57,035 bases of DNA from Acidobacteriota bacterium. GTDB taxonomy: Bacteria > Acidobacteriota > Vicinamibacteria > Vicinamibacterales > CAVVIG01. The notes beneath the pieces are model-generated. The model was not told where the DNA came from. It saw nothing but the letters and a program-made list of their open reading frames with translations, and made no database searches. The number at the start of each line of letters is the position of its first letter. The stretch's first letter is position 1. Position numbers and translations under genes: made by a program. The stretch is from the NCBI GenBank assembly GCA_017883165.1, contig JADGOC010000006.1, positions 1 to 57,035 of the forward strand, written 5' to 3'. Shown here piece after piece: positions 32,827 through 41,259 of the stretch.

Positions 32827-34190
32827 ACGTGCTGCTCGCATTGGCGTTGGCGCTGAACAGTCAGCAGTCGCAAGTCGCAGGTCGTCAGTCGCAAGTCGAC
32901 GGTGATCAGTCGCAAGTCGACAGCCGTCGGTCGTCAGTGGCGACGGTCGACCTGACGCTCGACGATGCGATCGCGCGCGGGCTGGCGGCGAGCCATCGGC
33001 TCGCCGAAGCGGCGGCGCGCGGTGACGCGGCCAGCGCCGTCGCCGACCAACGCCACGCCGCGATCCTGCCGCAGCTCGCGGCGCAGGCCGGCTACACGCG
33101 CACCAACCACGTCGAGGCGTTCGGGCTGCTGCTGCCGAACAACCAGCTCAAGATTATTTACCCAGACATTCCCGACAACTACCGGACGCGGCTCGATCTG
33201 CAGTGGCCGATCTACACCGGCGGCCGGCTCGACGCGCTCGAGCGGGCCGCCCGCATGGAAGCCGCGGCGTCCGCCGACGATCTTGCCGCCGCGCGCGCCG
33301 ATCTGCGCCTCGAGATCACGCGCGCCTACTGGGCGCTCGTCACCGTCGCCGCGTCTCTCCGCGTCGTCGACGAGTCGGTGCAGCGGGTCGATGCGCACCT
33401 GCGCGATGTGCGCAATCAGCTGGACGCGGGGCTGATTCCGCCCAACGAGGTGCTGAGCGTCGAAGCGCAGGAATCGCGGCAGCGGATGCTGAGCATTCAG
33501 GCGCGGTCCATGCGCGATGTGGCGGAAGCCGAGCTCGGCAAGCTGATGGGTGCGCCGCCGGGAACCGCGATCCACCCCGTGTCGACGCTCGATGCGCCGC
33601 CGCCGCTGACGGCGGCCGTGGGCCGGCTCATCGAGGACGCGACCCGCGACCGCTCGGAACGCGCGGCGCTCGCCAGGCGCGTCGCCGCGGCCGGCGTGCG
33701 ACGGGAGGCCGCGGCCGCCGGCGCCAAGCCGACGATCGCGTTTGGCGGCGGGCTCGACTACGCGCGGCCGAATCCGCGCATCTTTCCGCGCGATGCCACG
33801 TGGCGTGACTCCTGGGACGCCAGCATCAATGTGAGCTGGCCACTCTTCGACGGCGGACGCACGCGGGCGGAAGTGGCCGAAGCTCGCGCCACCGTCCGCG
33901 CGGTTGAAGAGCGTCTGGCCGACTTCGACGCCACCCTGGCTGTCGAAGTCCGTCAGCGGCTGAGCGAGCTCGAGTCGAGCCGCGCGGCGATCGAGGCGGC
34001 ATCGGACGCGGTCCGCGCCGCCGCCGAGGCGGCGCGCGTGGTCGCCAATCGTTTTACCGCCGGCGTCGCGACGAGTACCGACGTGCTCGACGCGCACGTG
34101 GCGCTCCTGCAGGCCGAGCTCGATCACACGCAGGCGATGGCCAACGCGCGGCTGGCGGACGCGCGCCTCGCGCGCGCGCTGGGAAAATGA
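32823..34190 (+). CDS. TolC-family outer-membrane efflux protein
   Basis: A 455-residue protein with two OEP repeats. Conserved pieces include DLTLDDAIARGLAASHRLAE, NHVEAFGLLLPNNQ, LQWPIYTGGRLDALERAARM and VSWPLFDGGRTRAEVAEARA, with long alanine-rich helices between them. It is the outer-membrane duct for the pump. The N-terminus is odd: MNVLLALALAL has no basic residue, and where a signal cleavage site is expected there is a 7-residue repeat (QQSQVAG, RQSQVDG, DQSQVDS, RRSSVAT) encoded by a 7-nt DNA repeat. It starts inside the ATPase stop (ATGA) and ends in an ATGA overlap with ATPase 2. Having TolC within this operon differs from E. coli. Confidence 0.9.
   Translation: MNVLLALALALNSQQSQVAGRQSQVDGDQSQVDSRRSSVATVDLTLDDAIARGLAASHRLAEAAARGDAASAVADQRHAAILPQLAAQAGYTRTNHVEAFGLLLPNNQLKIIYPDIPDNYRTRLDLQWPIYTGGRLDALERAARMEAAASADDLAAARADLRLEITRAYWALVTVAASLRVVDESVQRVDAHLRDVRNQLDAGLIPPNEVLSVEAQESRQRMLSIQARSMRDVAEAELGKLMGAPPGTAIHPVSTLDAPPPLTAAVGRLIEDATRDRSERAALARRVAAAGVRREAAAAGAKPTIAFGGGLDYARPNPRIFPRDATWRDSWDASINVSWPLFDGGRTRAEVAEARATVRAVEERLADFDATLAVEVRQRLSELESSRAAIEAASDAVRAAAEAARVVANRFTAGVATSTDVLDAHVALLQAELDHTQAMANARLADARLARALGK
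32858..32941. repeat. twelve-unit heptanucleotide repeat inside the tolC-like gene
   Basis: Twelve in-phase 7-nt units with consensus (C/A)AGTCGC run from codon 12 to codon 40. The best-conserved units are CAGTCGC (three times) and AAGTCGC/AAGTCGA (three times); the others differ at one to three positions. Three units make 21 nt, so the protein shows a 7-residue period. Gain or loss of a single unit would shift the frame. Confidence 0.9.
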
Positions 34191-35110
34191 ACGCGATCGT
34201 CGTCTCCGATCTCACGCGGCGCTTCGGCCAGTTTGTCGCCGTCGATCACCTCACGTTTGACGTGCGCCAAGGCGAGATCTTCGGGTTCTTGGGCGCCAAC
34301 GGCGCCGGAAAGTCGACCACGATCCGCATGCTGTGCGGGCTGCTGAAGCCGACGAGCGGAACCGCGTCGGTCGGCGGCGTCGACGTCAGCCGCGATCCGG
34401 AAGGCGTCAAGCGCCGCATCGGGTACATGTCGCAGCGGTTTTCCCTCTACGAGCGGCTCACGGTCGACCAGAACATCCGCTTCTTCGGCGGCATCTACGG
34501 CCTCGATCAGGCGCATCTCAATCGGCGCCGCCGCTTCGTGCTCGAGATGGCGGGCCTCGAGGGGCGCGAACGCACGCGCGCCAGCGAGCTGGCCGGCGGC
34601 TGGCGGCAGCGCCTTGCGCTCGGCTGCGCGATTCTTCACGAGCCGCCAATCGTCTTTCTCGACGAGCCGACCGGCGGCGTCGATCCGCTCTCGCGGCGCC
34701 GCTTCTGGGATCTCATCGATCAACTCTCCGCCTCCGGAGTGACCGTGCTGGTGACGACGCACTATCTGGATGAGGCGGAGCATTGCCATCGCATCGCCAT
34801 CATCCACGCCGGCCGCCTCGCGGCGCTCGGGTCGACCGACGAGCTGAAACACATGTTGGCGGACCGGTCGATCGTGGAGATTCACGCATCGAACCCGGTC
34901 GAAGCGATGCGGCTCCTCGACCGTATGCCGGAGGTGGAGAAAACGAGCGTCTTTGGAACGACGGTCCACGCGGTGCTGCGGGCCGACCGCGCGATCCCGA
35001 CCGACGCGCTCAAGAGCCGGCTGGTGGACGGGGGTGTGCCGGTCGCCGGCATCGGCCCCGTCCAACCGTCGCTCGAAGACGTGTTCCTTGAAGTCGCGGA
35101 GCGCGCGTGA
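34187..35110 (+). CDS. ABC exporter ATPase 2 (YbhF C-half-like)
   Basis: A 307-residue ATPase. Walker A GANGAGKST and Walker B IVFLDEPTGGVDP are intact, and the H-loop TTHYLDEAE has its histidine. The signature is LAGGWRQRL rather than LSGGQ. It resembles the second half of E. coli YbhF, which also has a degenerate signature. With ATPase 1 it would form a dimer having one complete and one degenerate nucleotide site. The stop overlaps the GTG of permease 1 (GTGA). Confidence 0.92.
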   Translation: MNAIVVSDLTRRFGQFVAVDHLTFDVRQGEIFGFLGANGAGKSTTIRMLCGLLKPTSGTASVGGVDVSRDPEGVKRRIGYMSQRFSLYERLTVDQNIRFFGGIYGLDQAHLNRRRRFVLEMAGLEGRERTRASELAGGWRQRLALGCAILHEPPIVFLDEPTGGVDPLSRRRFWDLIDQLSASGVTVLVTTHYLDEAEHCHRIAIIHAGRLAALGSTDELKHMLADRSIVEIHASNPVEAMRLLDRMPEVEKTSVFGTTVHAVLRADRAIPTDALKSRLVDGGVPVAGIGPVQPSLEDVFLEVAERA

Positions 35111-36207
35111 GAAAAGCCTTCGCCGTCGCTCGCAAGGAATTCCGCCAGATCGCCCGCGACCGGCGCACCCTCATGATCCTCTTGTTCGTGCCGGCCTTCT
35201 ATCTCATGCTGTACGGCTACGCGCTCAATTGGGACATCCGGCACGTGCGTCTCGGCGTCGAGGATCAGGATCACACGCCGGAGAGCCGATCGGTCGTCTC
35301 GGCGTTCGTGAACTCGGGCTATTTCGATCTCGTTGCGTCGGTCGACGACACGCGCATCACGGAGCTGATGAACACCAACGAGGTGCGGGCAGTGCTCGTT
35401 ATGCCGTCCGGCTTCGGCCGATCGCTGCGGACCGGCGCGCGCGCGCCGATGCAGGTGCTCGTGAACGGCGACAACGCGAACACCGCCACGACGGTGATGG
35501 GCTACGCCCTCACGATTCTCCAGAGCGAATCGGCGCACTATCGGAGCGGTCAATCGACGCCGCTGCTGTCGGTTCAGCCGCGCGTCTGGTACAACGCGGA
35601 GCTGCGCAGCACGTTGTTCCTCGTTCCCGGCCTCATCGCGTACATCTCGATGATCACCGCCGTCATTTCGACGGCGCTGTCGATCGTCCGCGAGAAAGAG
35701 CGCGGCACGATGGAGCAGGTGCGGATGGCGCCGCTCGGCGCGCCGGCATTCGTCGTGGGGAAGACGATTCCGTATTTCCTGATTTCACTGGCGTCGGCGG
35801 TCGGCATCATTCTCGTGGCGATGATGCTCTTCGGCGTGCCGATGCGCGGATCGTGGTGGCTGCTGCTCGCCGCGCTGTCGCTCTTTCTCGTCGGTGCGCT
35901 CGGCCTGGGTCTGCTGATCTCGAGCGTGTCCGACAACCAGCAGGTGGCGTTTCAGCTCGCGATGCTCGCCTCGTTCCTGCCGACCTTTATGCTCTCGGGT
36001 TTCATCTTTCCCATCTCGAGCATGCCGGCGTTTCTGCGGGCCGTGACCTATCTAGTGCCCGCCCGGTACTTTCTGGTTGCGCTGCGCGCGATCGTGCTGA
36101 AAGGCGCGGGCGCCGCCGCGTTCTGGGAGGATCTTGCCGCGCTGGCGATCTTCGCCGCGCTCGTGCTGGCGCTCGCGTCGGTGCGGTTGAGAAGAGAGTG
36201 GGCATGA
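35107..36207 (+). CDS. ABC-2 permease 1 (YbhS-like)
   Basis: A 366-residue permease from GTG 35107. One N-terminal segment (LMILLFVPAFYLMLYGYALN) leads into an extracytoplasmic domain of ~150 residues, and five or six C-terminal segments begin at about residue 175 (LVPGLIAYISMITAVISTAL). The coupling stretch SIVREKERGTMEQVRMAPLG and the C-terminal LSGFIFPISSMPAFLRAVTY are typical of the YbhS/YbhR pair. It overlaps permease 2 by ATGA. Confidence 0.92.
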   Translation: MRKAFAVARKEFRQIARDRRTLMILLFVPAFYLMLYGYALNWDIRHVRLGVEDQDHTPESRSVVSAFVNSGYFDLVASVDDTRITELMNTNEVRAVLVMPSGFGRSLRTGARAPMQVLVNGDNANTATTVMGYALTILQSESAHYRSGQSTPLLSVQPRVWYNAELRSTLFLVPGLIAYISMITAVISTALSIVREKERGTMEQVRMAPLGAPAFVVGKTIPYFLISLASAVGIILVAMMLFGVPMRGSWWLLLAALSLFLVGALGLGLLISSVSDNQQVAFQLAMLASFLPTFMLSGFIFPISSMPAFLRAVTYLVPARYFLVALRAIVLKGAGAAAFWEDLAALAIFAALVLALASVRLRREWA

Positions 36208-37325
36208 GGCGCGTCGGCTTTCTCGTCTGGAAGGAGCTGATCGAGCTCAGGCAGGATCCGCGCCTTTTCGGCATCGTCGTGCTCGCGCCGATTCTGCAGC
36301 TCTTCATGCTCGGCTACGCGGCGACGACCGATGTGCGGAACGTGCCGGTGGTGGTCGCCGACGCGGATCGGTCGGCCGCGAGCCGCGACCTCATCGCTCG
36401 GTTCGAGGCATCGCCCAATTTCACCGTGATCGGGATCGTCACTGGCACGAACGAGATCGATCCGTACCTCGAGCGCGGACGCGCGTGGATGGCGTTGTCG
36501 ATTCCGGCCGGATACGGCGAGACGCTCGGCGCCGGCCGGCCGGAAACCGTGCAGGTGGTCGCCGACGGCAGCGACGCGAACTCCACCAACATCGGTCTTG
36601 GTTACGCGACGAGTCTGATTGCGGCCTACGCGCAGCAGCTCGCGGGCGCACGCGCGAGCGGAGGGGGAGGCGCCGGCGGAGGCATTGACGCCCGCGTGCG
36701 CGTCTGGTTCAACGCGCGCCTCGAGAGCCGCGACTTCATGATTCCAGGCGTCCTCGCGCTGCTGCTGATGATGATCACGACCAACCTGTCAGCGATGGGG
36801 ATCGTCCGCGAAAAGGAGCTGGGGACGCTCGAGCAGTTGAACGTGACGCCGCTGAAGCGGTGGGAGTTGGTGCTCGGCAAGCTGCTGCCGTACGCGCTTG
36901 TTGGGATGATCGACGTGTTTCTCGTCATGGGCGTCGCTCTGCTGTGGTTTCAGATCCCGCTGCGGGGAAGCATCTGGCTGCTCCTCGCCTTGAACCTGGT
37001 CTTCCTATTGAGCACGCTCGGCCTTGGGCTGTTCGTGTCGACGATTTCGTCGACGCAGCAGCAGGCCATGATGACGACGATCTTCTTCTTTCTGACGCCG
37101 ATGATCTACCTGTCGGGCTTCGTGTTTCCGATCGAGAACATGCCACGGGTTATTCAGTGGGTCACCTATCTCATGCCGCTGCGATATTTCCTGGTCATCG
37201 TGCGATCGATCTTCCTGAAAGGCGTTGGGCTCGAGACGTTGTGGCCGCAGGCGCTGGCGCTGATGGCGTGGGGCGCCGCGATCCTGACGCTGGCGATTGC
37301 GCGGTCGACCAAACGGATCGCTTGA
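36204..37325 (+). CDS. ABC-2 permease 2 (YbhR-like)
   Basis: A 373-residue permease from ATG 36204; the frame opens far upstream, but that part lies antisense-like inside permease 1. It has the same plan as its neighbour: N-terminal segment FGIVVLAPILQLFMLGYAAT, periplasmic domain with a short glycine-rich loop (GGGGAGGG), then VLALLLMMITTNLSAMGIVR, GIVREKELGTLEQLNVTPLK and YLSGFVFPIENMPRVIQWV. It is the last gene of the exporter operon and presumably forms a heterodimer with permease 1. Confidence 0.92.
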   Translation: MRRVGFLVWKELIELRQDPRLFGIVVLAPILQLFMLGYAATTDVRNVPVVVADADRSAASRDLIARFEASPNFTVIGIVTGTNEIDPYLERGRAWMALSIPAGYGETLGAGRPETVQVVADGSDANSTNIGLGYATSLIAAYAQQLAGARASGGGGAGGGIDARVRVWFNARLESRDFMIPGVLALLLMMITTNLSAMGIVREKELGTLEQLNVTPLKRWELVLGKLLPYALVGMIDVFLVMGVALLWFQIPLRGSIWLLLALNLVFLLSTLGLGLFVSTISSTQQQAMMTTIFFFLTPMIYLSGFVFPIENMPRVIQWVTYLMPLRYFLVIVRSIFLKGVGLETLWPQALALMAWGAAILTLAIARSTKRIA

Positions 37326-37341
37326 AGGATAATCAGGACGT

Positions 37342-38232
37342 ATGCGACGTCTAATCTGGCTGCTTGCCCTCGCGCTCTTCGCCGCGCAGACCGTCGATCC
37401 GTCGGATCTCGTGAAGCAGGCGCAGAAGCTGACGGCCGAGGGAAAAGAAGACGAAGCGCTTGCGTTGTATCGTCAGGCGCTCGCCCGTTCGCCCGAGCTC
37501 TTCGACGCGCATCTGGGCGCCGGGATCGTGCTCGATCTGCAGGGCGCATACAAAGAGGCGCGGCAGCATTTCGAAAAAGCCATCCTCGTGGCGCCCGATG
37601 AGAGCAAATATCAGGCGCTTGTCAACATGGGCGTGTCGTACGCCTTCGACGGGAACGCGAAGAGCGCATCGACTTTTTACAGGCAGGCGTTCGATCGCGG
37701 GATGGCGGCGCAGGATCTCCGCGCGGCCGCGGAAACCGCCAACGCGCTCGGGCGCATTTATCTCGAGTCGAACGATCTCGACAACGCGGCCAAGTGGTAC
37801 CAGACCGGCTACGAGACGAGCCGCCGTCAGCCGAAGCTTCCCGCCGATCAGGCCGACTTGTGGGACCTGCGCTGGGCCCACGCGCAGGCGCGGATCGCCG
37901 CGCGCAAGGGCAACGCCGCCGACGCGCACACCCAGATGGCGATCGTCAAGGGACTGCTCGACAAGGGCACCAATCCCGATCAGCAGGTTCAATATCCGTA
38001 TCTGGTCGGCTACGTCGCGCTGTATCTGAAGGACTATCGCGGCGCGATCGCGGCGCTGACGCAGGCCGACCAGAAGGATCCCTTCATTCTCGTCTTGCTG
38101 GCGCAGGCGTACGAAAAAGCGCATGACGCCGCGAACGCGCGTCAGTGTTACGTGGAGGTGCTGGCGTCGAGCGCGCACAGCTTGAACAATGCCTTCGCGC
38201 GGCCGCTTGCGAAGAAAAAGCTCGCCAGATGA
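37342..38232 (+). CDS. secreted tetratricopeptide-repeat protein
   Basis: A 296-residue protein with a short signal-like start (MRRLIWLLALALFAAQT). TPR units are visible throughout: EDEALALYRQALARSPELFD, KEARQHFEKAILVAPDESKY, KSASTFYRQAFDRG, LDNAAKWYQTGYE and YRGAIAALTQADQKDPF. It is a periplasmic or surface scaffold with no catalytic motif. A GATAAT box lies 8 nt before the ATG, and AGGA lies within that gap, so either leaderless or leadered translation is possible. It sits 7 nt before the histidine kinase gene and may be co-transcribed. Confidence 0.85.
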   Translation: MRRLIWLLALALFAAQTVDPSDLVKQAQKLTAEGKEDEALALYRQALARSPELFDAHLGAGIVLDLQGAYKEARQHFEKAILVAPDESKYQALVNMGVSYAFDGNAKSASTFYRQAFDRGMAAQDLRAAAETANALGRIYLESNDLDNAAKWYQTGYETSRRQPKLPADQADLWDLRWAHAQARIAARKGNAADAHTQMAIVKGLLDKGTNPDQQVQYPYLVGYVALYLKDYRGAIAALTQADQKDPFILVLLAQAYEKAHDAANARQCYVEVLASSAHSLNNAFARPLAKKKLAR

Positions 38233-38239
38233 TCGTGTG

Positions 38240-39865
38240 ATGGAAGCCACACCTGAAATGACCAACCGTCCCCTCGATGACGCCGAGGCGAACTACCGCG
38301 CCATTTTCGATACCGCCAACGACGCCATCTTCGTTCATGACGTGGCGACCGGTGCCATCCTCGACGCCAACCGGAAGGCGTCCGACATGTACGGGTACAC
38401 GCGAGACGAGGCGCGCCACCTTACCGTGCAGGACCTGAGCGCCGGTGTGGCGCCCCACACGCAGGAGCATGCGCTCGAGCTGGTGCAGGAGGCGGTCGCG
38501 GGGACACCGCAACTGTTTGAGTGGCTGGCGAAGGATCGCGCCGGCCGCCTCTTCTGGGTCGAGGTCAATCTGAAGCGCGTCGTCATCGGAGCGCACGATC
38601 GCCTGCTGGCCATCGTGCGCGATATCGCCGAACGGAAGCGCGCCGAGCGGCAGATCCGGGAAAGTCACGAGAGCCAGAAGACACTGAATGCCTTGCTCCG
38701 CCTCGCGCTCGAGGACATGACGCTGGAGGAGCTATTACAGCATGCGTTGACGCTCGTGCTGCACAACCCGTGGCCCGTGACGCTGGGCGTGGGCACCGTA
38801 TTCCTGGTGGACCAGCAGGGTGGAGAGCTTGTGCTCGAGGCCCACAATGGCATCGACCGGCACATTCTCGAACGCTGCGCGCGGGTGCCCCTGGGCCATT
38901 GCCTGTGTGGACGGGTCGCTTCGTCCGGGCAGGCGCTCCACTGCGAGGGCATTGACGAACGGCACGAGACCACCTACGTCGGCATCTCGCCCCACGGGCA
39001 TTACTGCATCCCAATCGCGGCGGGCGAGACGGTGTTGGGTGTGCTCAACGTGTACTTGGCCGCTGGGCATCTGCAGGATGCCGCAGAGGAGGAATTCTTC
39101 GGCTCGTTCGCGAGCACCCTGGCCGGCATCATCGTGCGCAAGCGTGCCGAGCAGAACTTGCGGGCGGCCGACGAGCAGTTGCGCGATCAGGCGACACTCG
39201 TGAAGCTCGGGGAGATGGCGGCCGTCGTCGCCCATGAGGTCAGGAACCCGTTGGCCGGCGTGCGCGGCGCGATCCAGGTCATCGGCGGCCGACTGCCGCC
39301 GGAAGGGAAGGACGCCGCCGTCATCGGTGAGGTCATCGCCCGGCTCGACGCGCTGGACGAGCTCATGAAGGATTTGCTCCTCTTTGCAAGACCGCCGCAG
39401 GTGCGCCCGGCGCCCGTCGACATCCTGGCGCTCACGAAGGAGACGTCAGCGCTCGTCAGCCAGGATCCGGCCGCGCGGGATGTGCTCTTCGAGATTGAAG
39501 GCTCGGCTTCGGCCGTCATGGTCGATCCCCAGCTGCTGCAGATCGTGTTGCTGAATCTGTTTCTCAATGCCGCACACGCCATGCACAGCAGCGGGACGAT
39601 TCGCACTTTGGTGGCCGTCAGCGATCGTACGTGCCGGATCGCGGTGACCGATACGGGCCCGGGTATCCCGCCAGAAATCCGCGACCGCATCTTCGCGCCA
39701 TTCTTTACGACGAAACCGCACGGCACGGGCCTCGGCCTGTCGACGGCGAAGCGGCTGGTCGACATCCATCATGGCCGCATCAGCGTCGAGTGTCCGCCTG
39801 AGGGAGGGACGATCGTTACGATCGCGTTGCCGCTGGGACAGCAAGCGCAGAATGCGCGCGGTTAG
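38240..39865 (+). CDS. PAS-GAF sensor histidine kinase
   Basis: A 541-residue cytoplasmic kinase from ATG 38240, with no membrane segment. Order: PAS (about residues 15-130, NYRAIFDTANDAIFVHDVAT), GAF (about 160-300), HisKA with phospho-acceptor H332 in VVAHEVRNPLAGVRGA, and HATPase (NLFLNAAHAM, DTGPGIPPEIRDRIFAPFFT, TGLGLS). The GAF domain holds several Cys/His residues (GHCLCGRV, HCEGIDERH, HGHYC) that could bind metal or sense redox; this is speculation. No response regulator is next to it, so it is an orphan kinase here. Confidence 0.92.
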   Translation: MEATPEMTNRPLDDAEANYRAIFDTANDAIFVHDVATGAILDANRKASDMYGYTRDEARHLTVQDLSAGVAPHTQEHALELVQEAVAGTPQLFEWLAKDRAGRLFWVEVNLKRVVIGAHDRLLAIVRDIAERKRAERQIRESHESQKTLNALLRLALEDMTLEELLQHALTLVLHNPWPVTLGVGTVFLVDQQGGELVLEAHNGIDRHILERCARVPLGHCLCGRVASSGQALHCEGIDERHETTYVGISPHGHYCIPIAAGETVLGVLNVYLAAGHLQDAAEEEFFGSFASTLAGIIVRKRAEQNLRAADEQLRDQATLVKLGEMAAVVAHEVRNPLAGVRGAIQVIGGRLPPEGKDAAVIGEVIARLDALDELMKDLLLFARPPQVRPAPVDILALTKETSALVSQDPAARDVLFEIEGSASAVMVDPQLLQIVLLNLFLNAAHAMHSSGTIRTLVAVSDRTCRIAVTDTGPGIPPEIRDRIFAPFFTTKPHGTGLGLSTAKRLVDIHHGRISVECPPEGGTIVTIALPLGQQAQNARG

Positions 39866-39874
39866 AATTGGCGG

Positions 39875-39892
39875 CTCTGCGGTTTCTGCGTT
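39875..39892. repeat. two-unit 9-nt repeat (CTCTGCGGT / TTCTGCGTT)
   Basis: Two adjacent 9-nt units with 7 of 9 matches lie in the 41-nt gap between the convergent kinase and MFS genes. Very short, so it could be chance; it is listed because it resembles the other gap-located short repeats. Confidence 0.35.
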
Positions 39893-39906
39893 GATCGTCG
39901 TGTCGG

Positions 39907-41253
39907 TCAGCCTCTCTCGAGCCGACGCGAACCGGCGTCGCGAATCGCCTGGTCGGTGTCGGTGAAGAGCAGCACGATCATGCCCACCACGAATAGCACG
40001 ATCAGCGAGAGGATCGCCTGCCGGTAGGAATTGGTCACGCCGACGACGTAGCCGAAGATGAGCGGACCGATCCACGACGTGCCCCGCTCGGAAATCTCGT
40101 AGAGCCCGAAAAACGACGCCTCGCGCCCGTCCGGGATCATCCGCGAAAAGAGCGAACGCGACAGCGCCTGCGAGCCACCGAGCACGACGGCGATGACGCC
40201 GCCCATCACCCACGCCTGCGCGACCGTCTGCAGGAATCCGTACGCATAGAGCACGACGCCGGTCCACAGCACGAGCGACAGGAGGATCGCGCGCTTGGTG
40301 CCGATGAGCCCGGCAATCCGCTCGAAAATCAGCGATCCGAAGAACGCCACGAACTGCACCATGAGGATGAGGCCGATCAAGAACGATTCGTTGACAGGCA
40401 ATCCCTTGGCGACGAAGAGCTCCTGCGCGAGGAAGACTGACGCGATCGAGATCACCGTCTGGATGCCGTCGTTGAACGCCATGTAGCCGAGGAGATACTG
40501 CAGCGTGTGCGGCAGCTTCCTCAGCGCGCGAAACGACTTGGCGACTTCCGCGAGGCCGAGCGTGAGGTACGAGCAGTCGCGCGGCGGCGTCTTCGGGGCC
40601 CGCGTTCGCAGGCGGTTGAAGGTGATGATCGCGAAGCCGCCCCACCAGACTCCCGCCGACGCGAGCGACAGCCGGACCGCCATCCCTTTCGAGATGCCGA
40701 GCGCGCCCGCGAACGAGACCAACGCGAGATTCGCCGCGAGCAGAATGCCGCCTCCCAGATACCCGAGCGCGTACCCGCGGCTCGACACGGTGTCGCGCTG
40801 CTCGTCCGTGGTGATGTCGTTGAGGAATGCGTTGTACAAGACGATGCTCGCGCCGAAACTGACGTTGGAGACGACGAGCAGCAGGCCGCCGAGCAGGTGC
40901 CGGCCCTCGGTCACCAGCACCATCAGACACGTCGCGACGGCGCCGGCGTAGCAGAACACCGCCATCAGTTTCTTCTTGAGGTGGGTATAGTCGGCCACCG
41001 CTCCGAGCGTCGGCAACAGAAACACCTGAAGAAGAACCGAGAGGGAAATGCAGTAAGGAAAGAGAGATTTCGCGGTCACCGATCCGAGCGGTCCGAGTCT
41101 CAGCACGATGCCGTTCTCGCCGACGGCCTGCTGCGCCATCGCCGTGATGTACGGCCCGGCCAGTACGGTGACGACGGTGGTCTGGAACGCCGAGTTGGCC
41201 CAGTCGTACATCGTCCAGCCGAAGATTTCGCGCGGATCGTCGCGGCGCGGCAT
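39907..41253 (-). CDS. UMF1-type MFS transporter (Atg22-like)
   Basis: A 448-residue membrane protein with about 12 hydrophobic segments. The opening REIFGWTMYDWANSAFQTTV is the UMF1/Atg22 hallmark, and QVFLLPTLGAVADYTHLKKK and NAFLNDITTDEQRDTVSSRG are conserved loops. Yeast Atg22 exports amino acids from the vacuole; the bacterial substrate is unknown. It starts 6 nt after the AAA ATPase stop, so the two are probably co-transcribed. Confidence 0.9.
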   Translation of the reverse strand: MPRRDDPREIFGWTMYDWANSAFQTTVVTVLAGPYITAMAQQAVGENGIVLRLGPLGSVTAKSLFPYCISLSVLLQVFLLPTLGAVADYTHLKKKLMAVFCYAGAVATCLMVLVTEGRHLLGGLLLVVSNVSFGASIVLYNAFLNDITTDEQRDTVSSRGYALGYLGGGILLAANLALVSFAGALGISKGMAVRLSLASAGVWWGGFAIITFNRLRTRAPKTPPRDCSYLTLGLAEVAKSFRALRKLPHTLQYLLGYMAFNDGIQTVISIASVFLAQELFVAKGLPVNESFLIGLILMVQFVAFFGSLIFERIAGLIGTKRAILLSLVLWTGVVLYAYGFLQTVAQAWVMGGVIAVVLGGSQALSRSLFSRMIPDGREASFFGLYEISERGTSWIGPLIFGYVVGVTNSYRQAILSLIVLFVVGMIVLLFTDTDQAIRDAGSRRLERG

Positions 41254-41259
41254 GAGGGC

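Noticed and set aside
32858-32941. CRISPR-like array
   Set aside because: Units are 7 nt without spacers, and the stretch is translated as part of the TolC-like protein. No cas genes are present.
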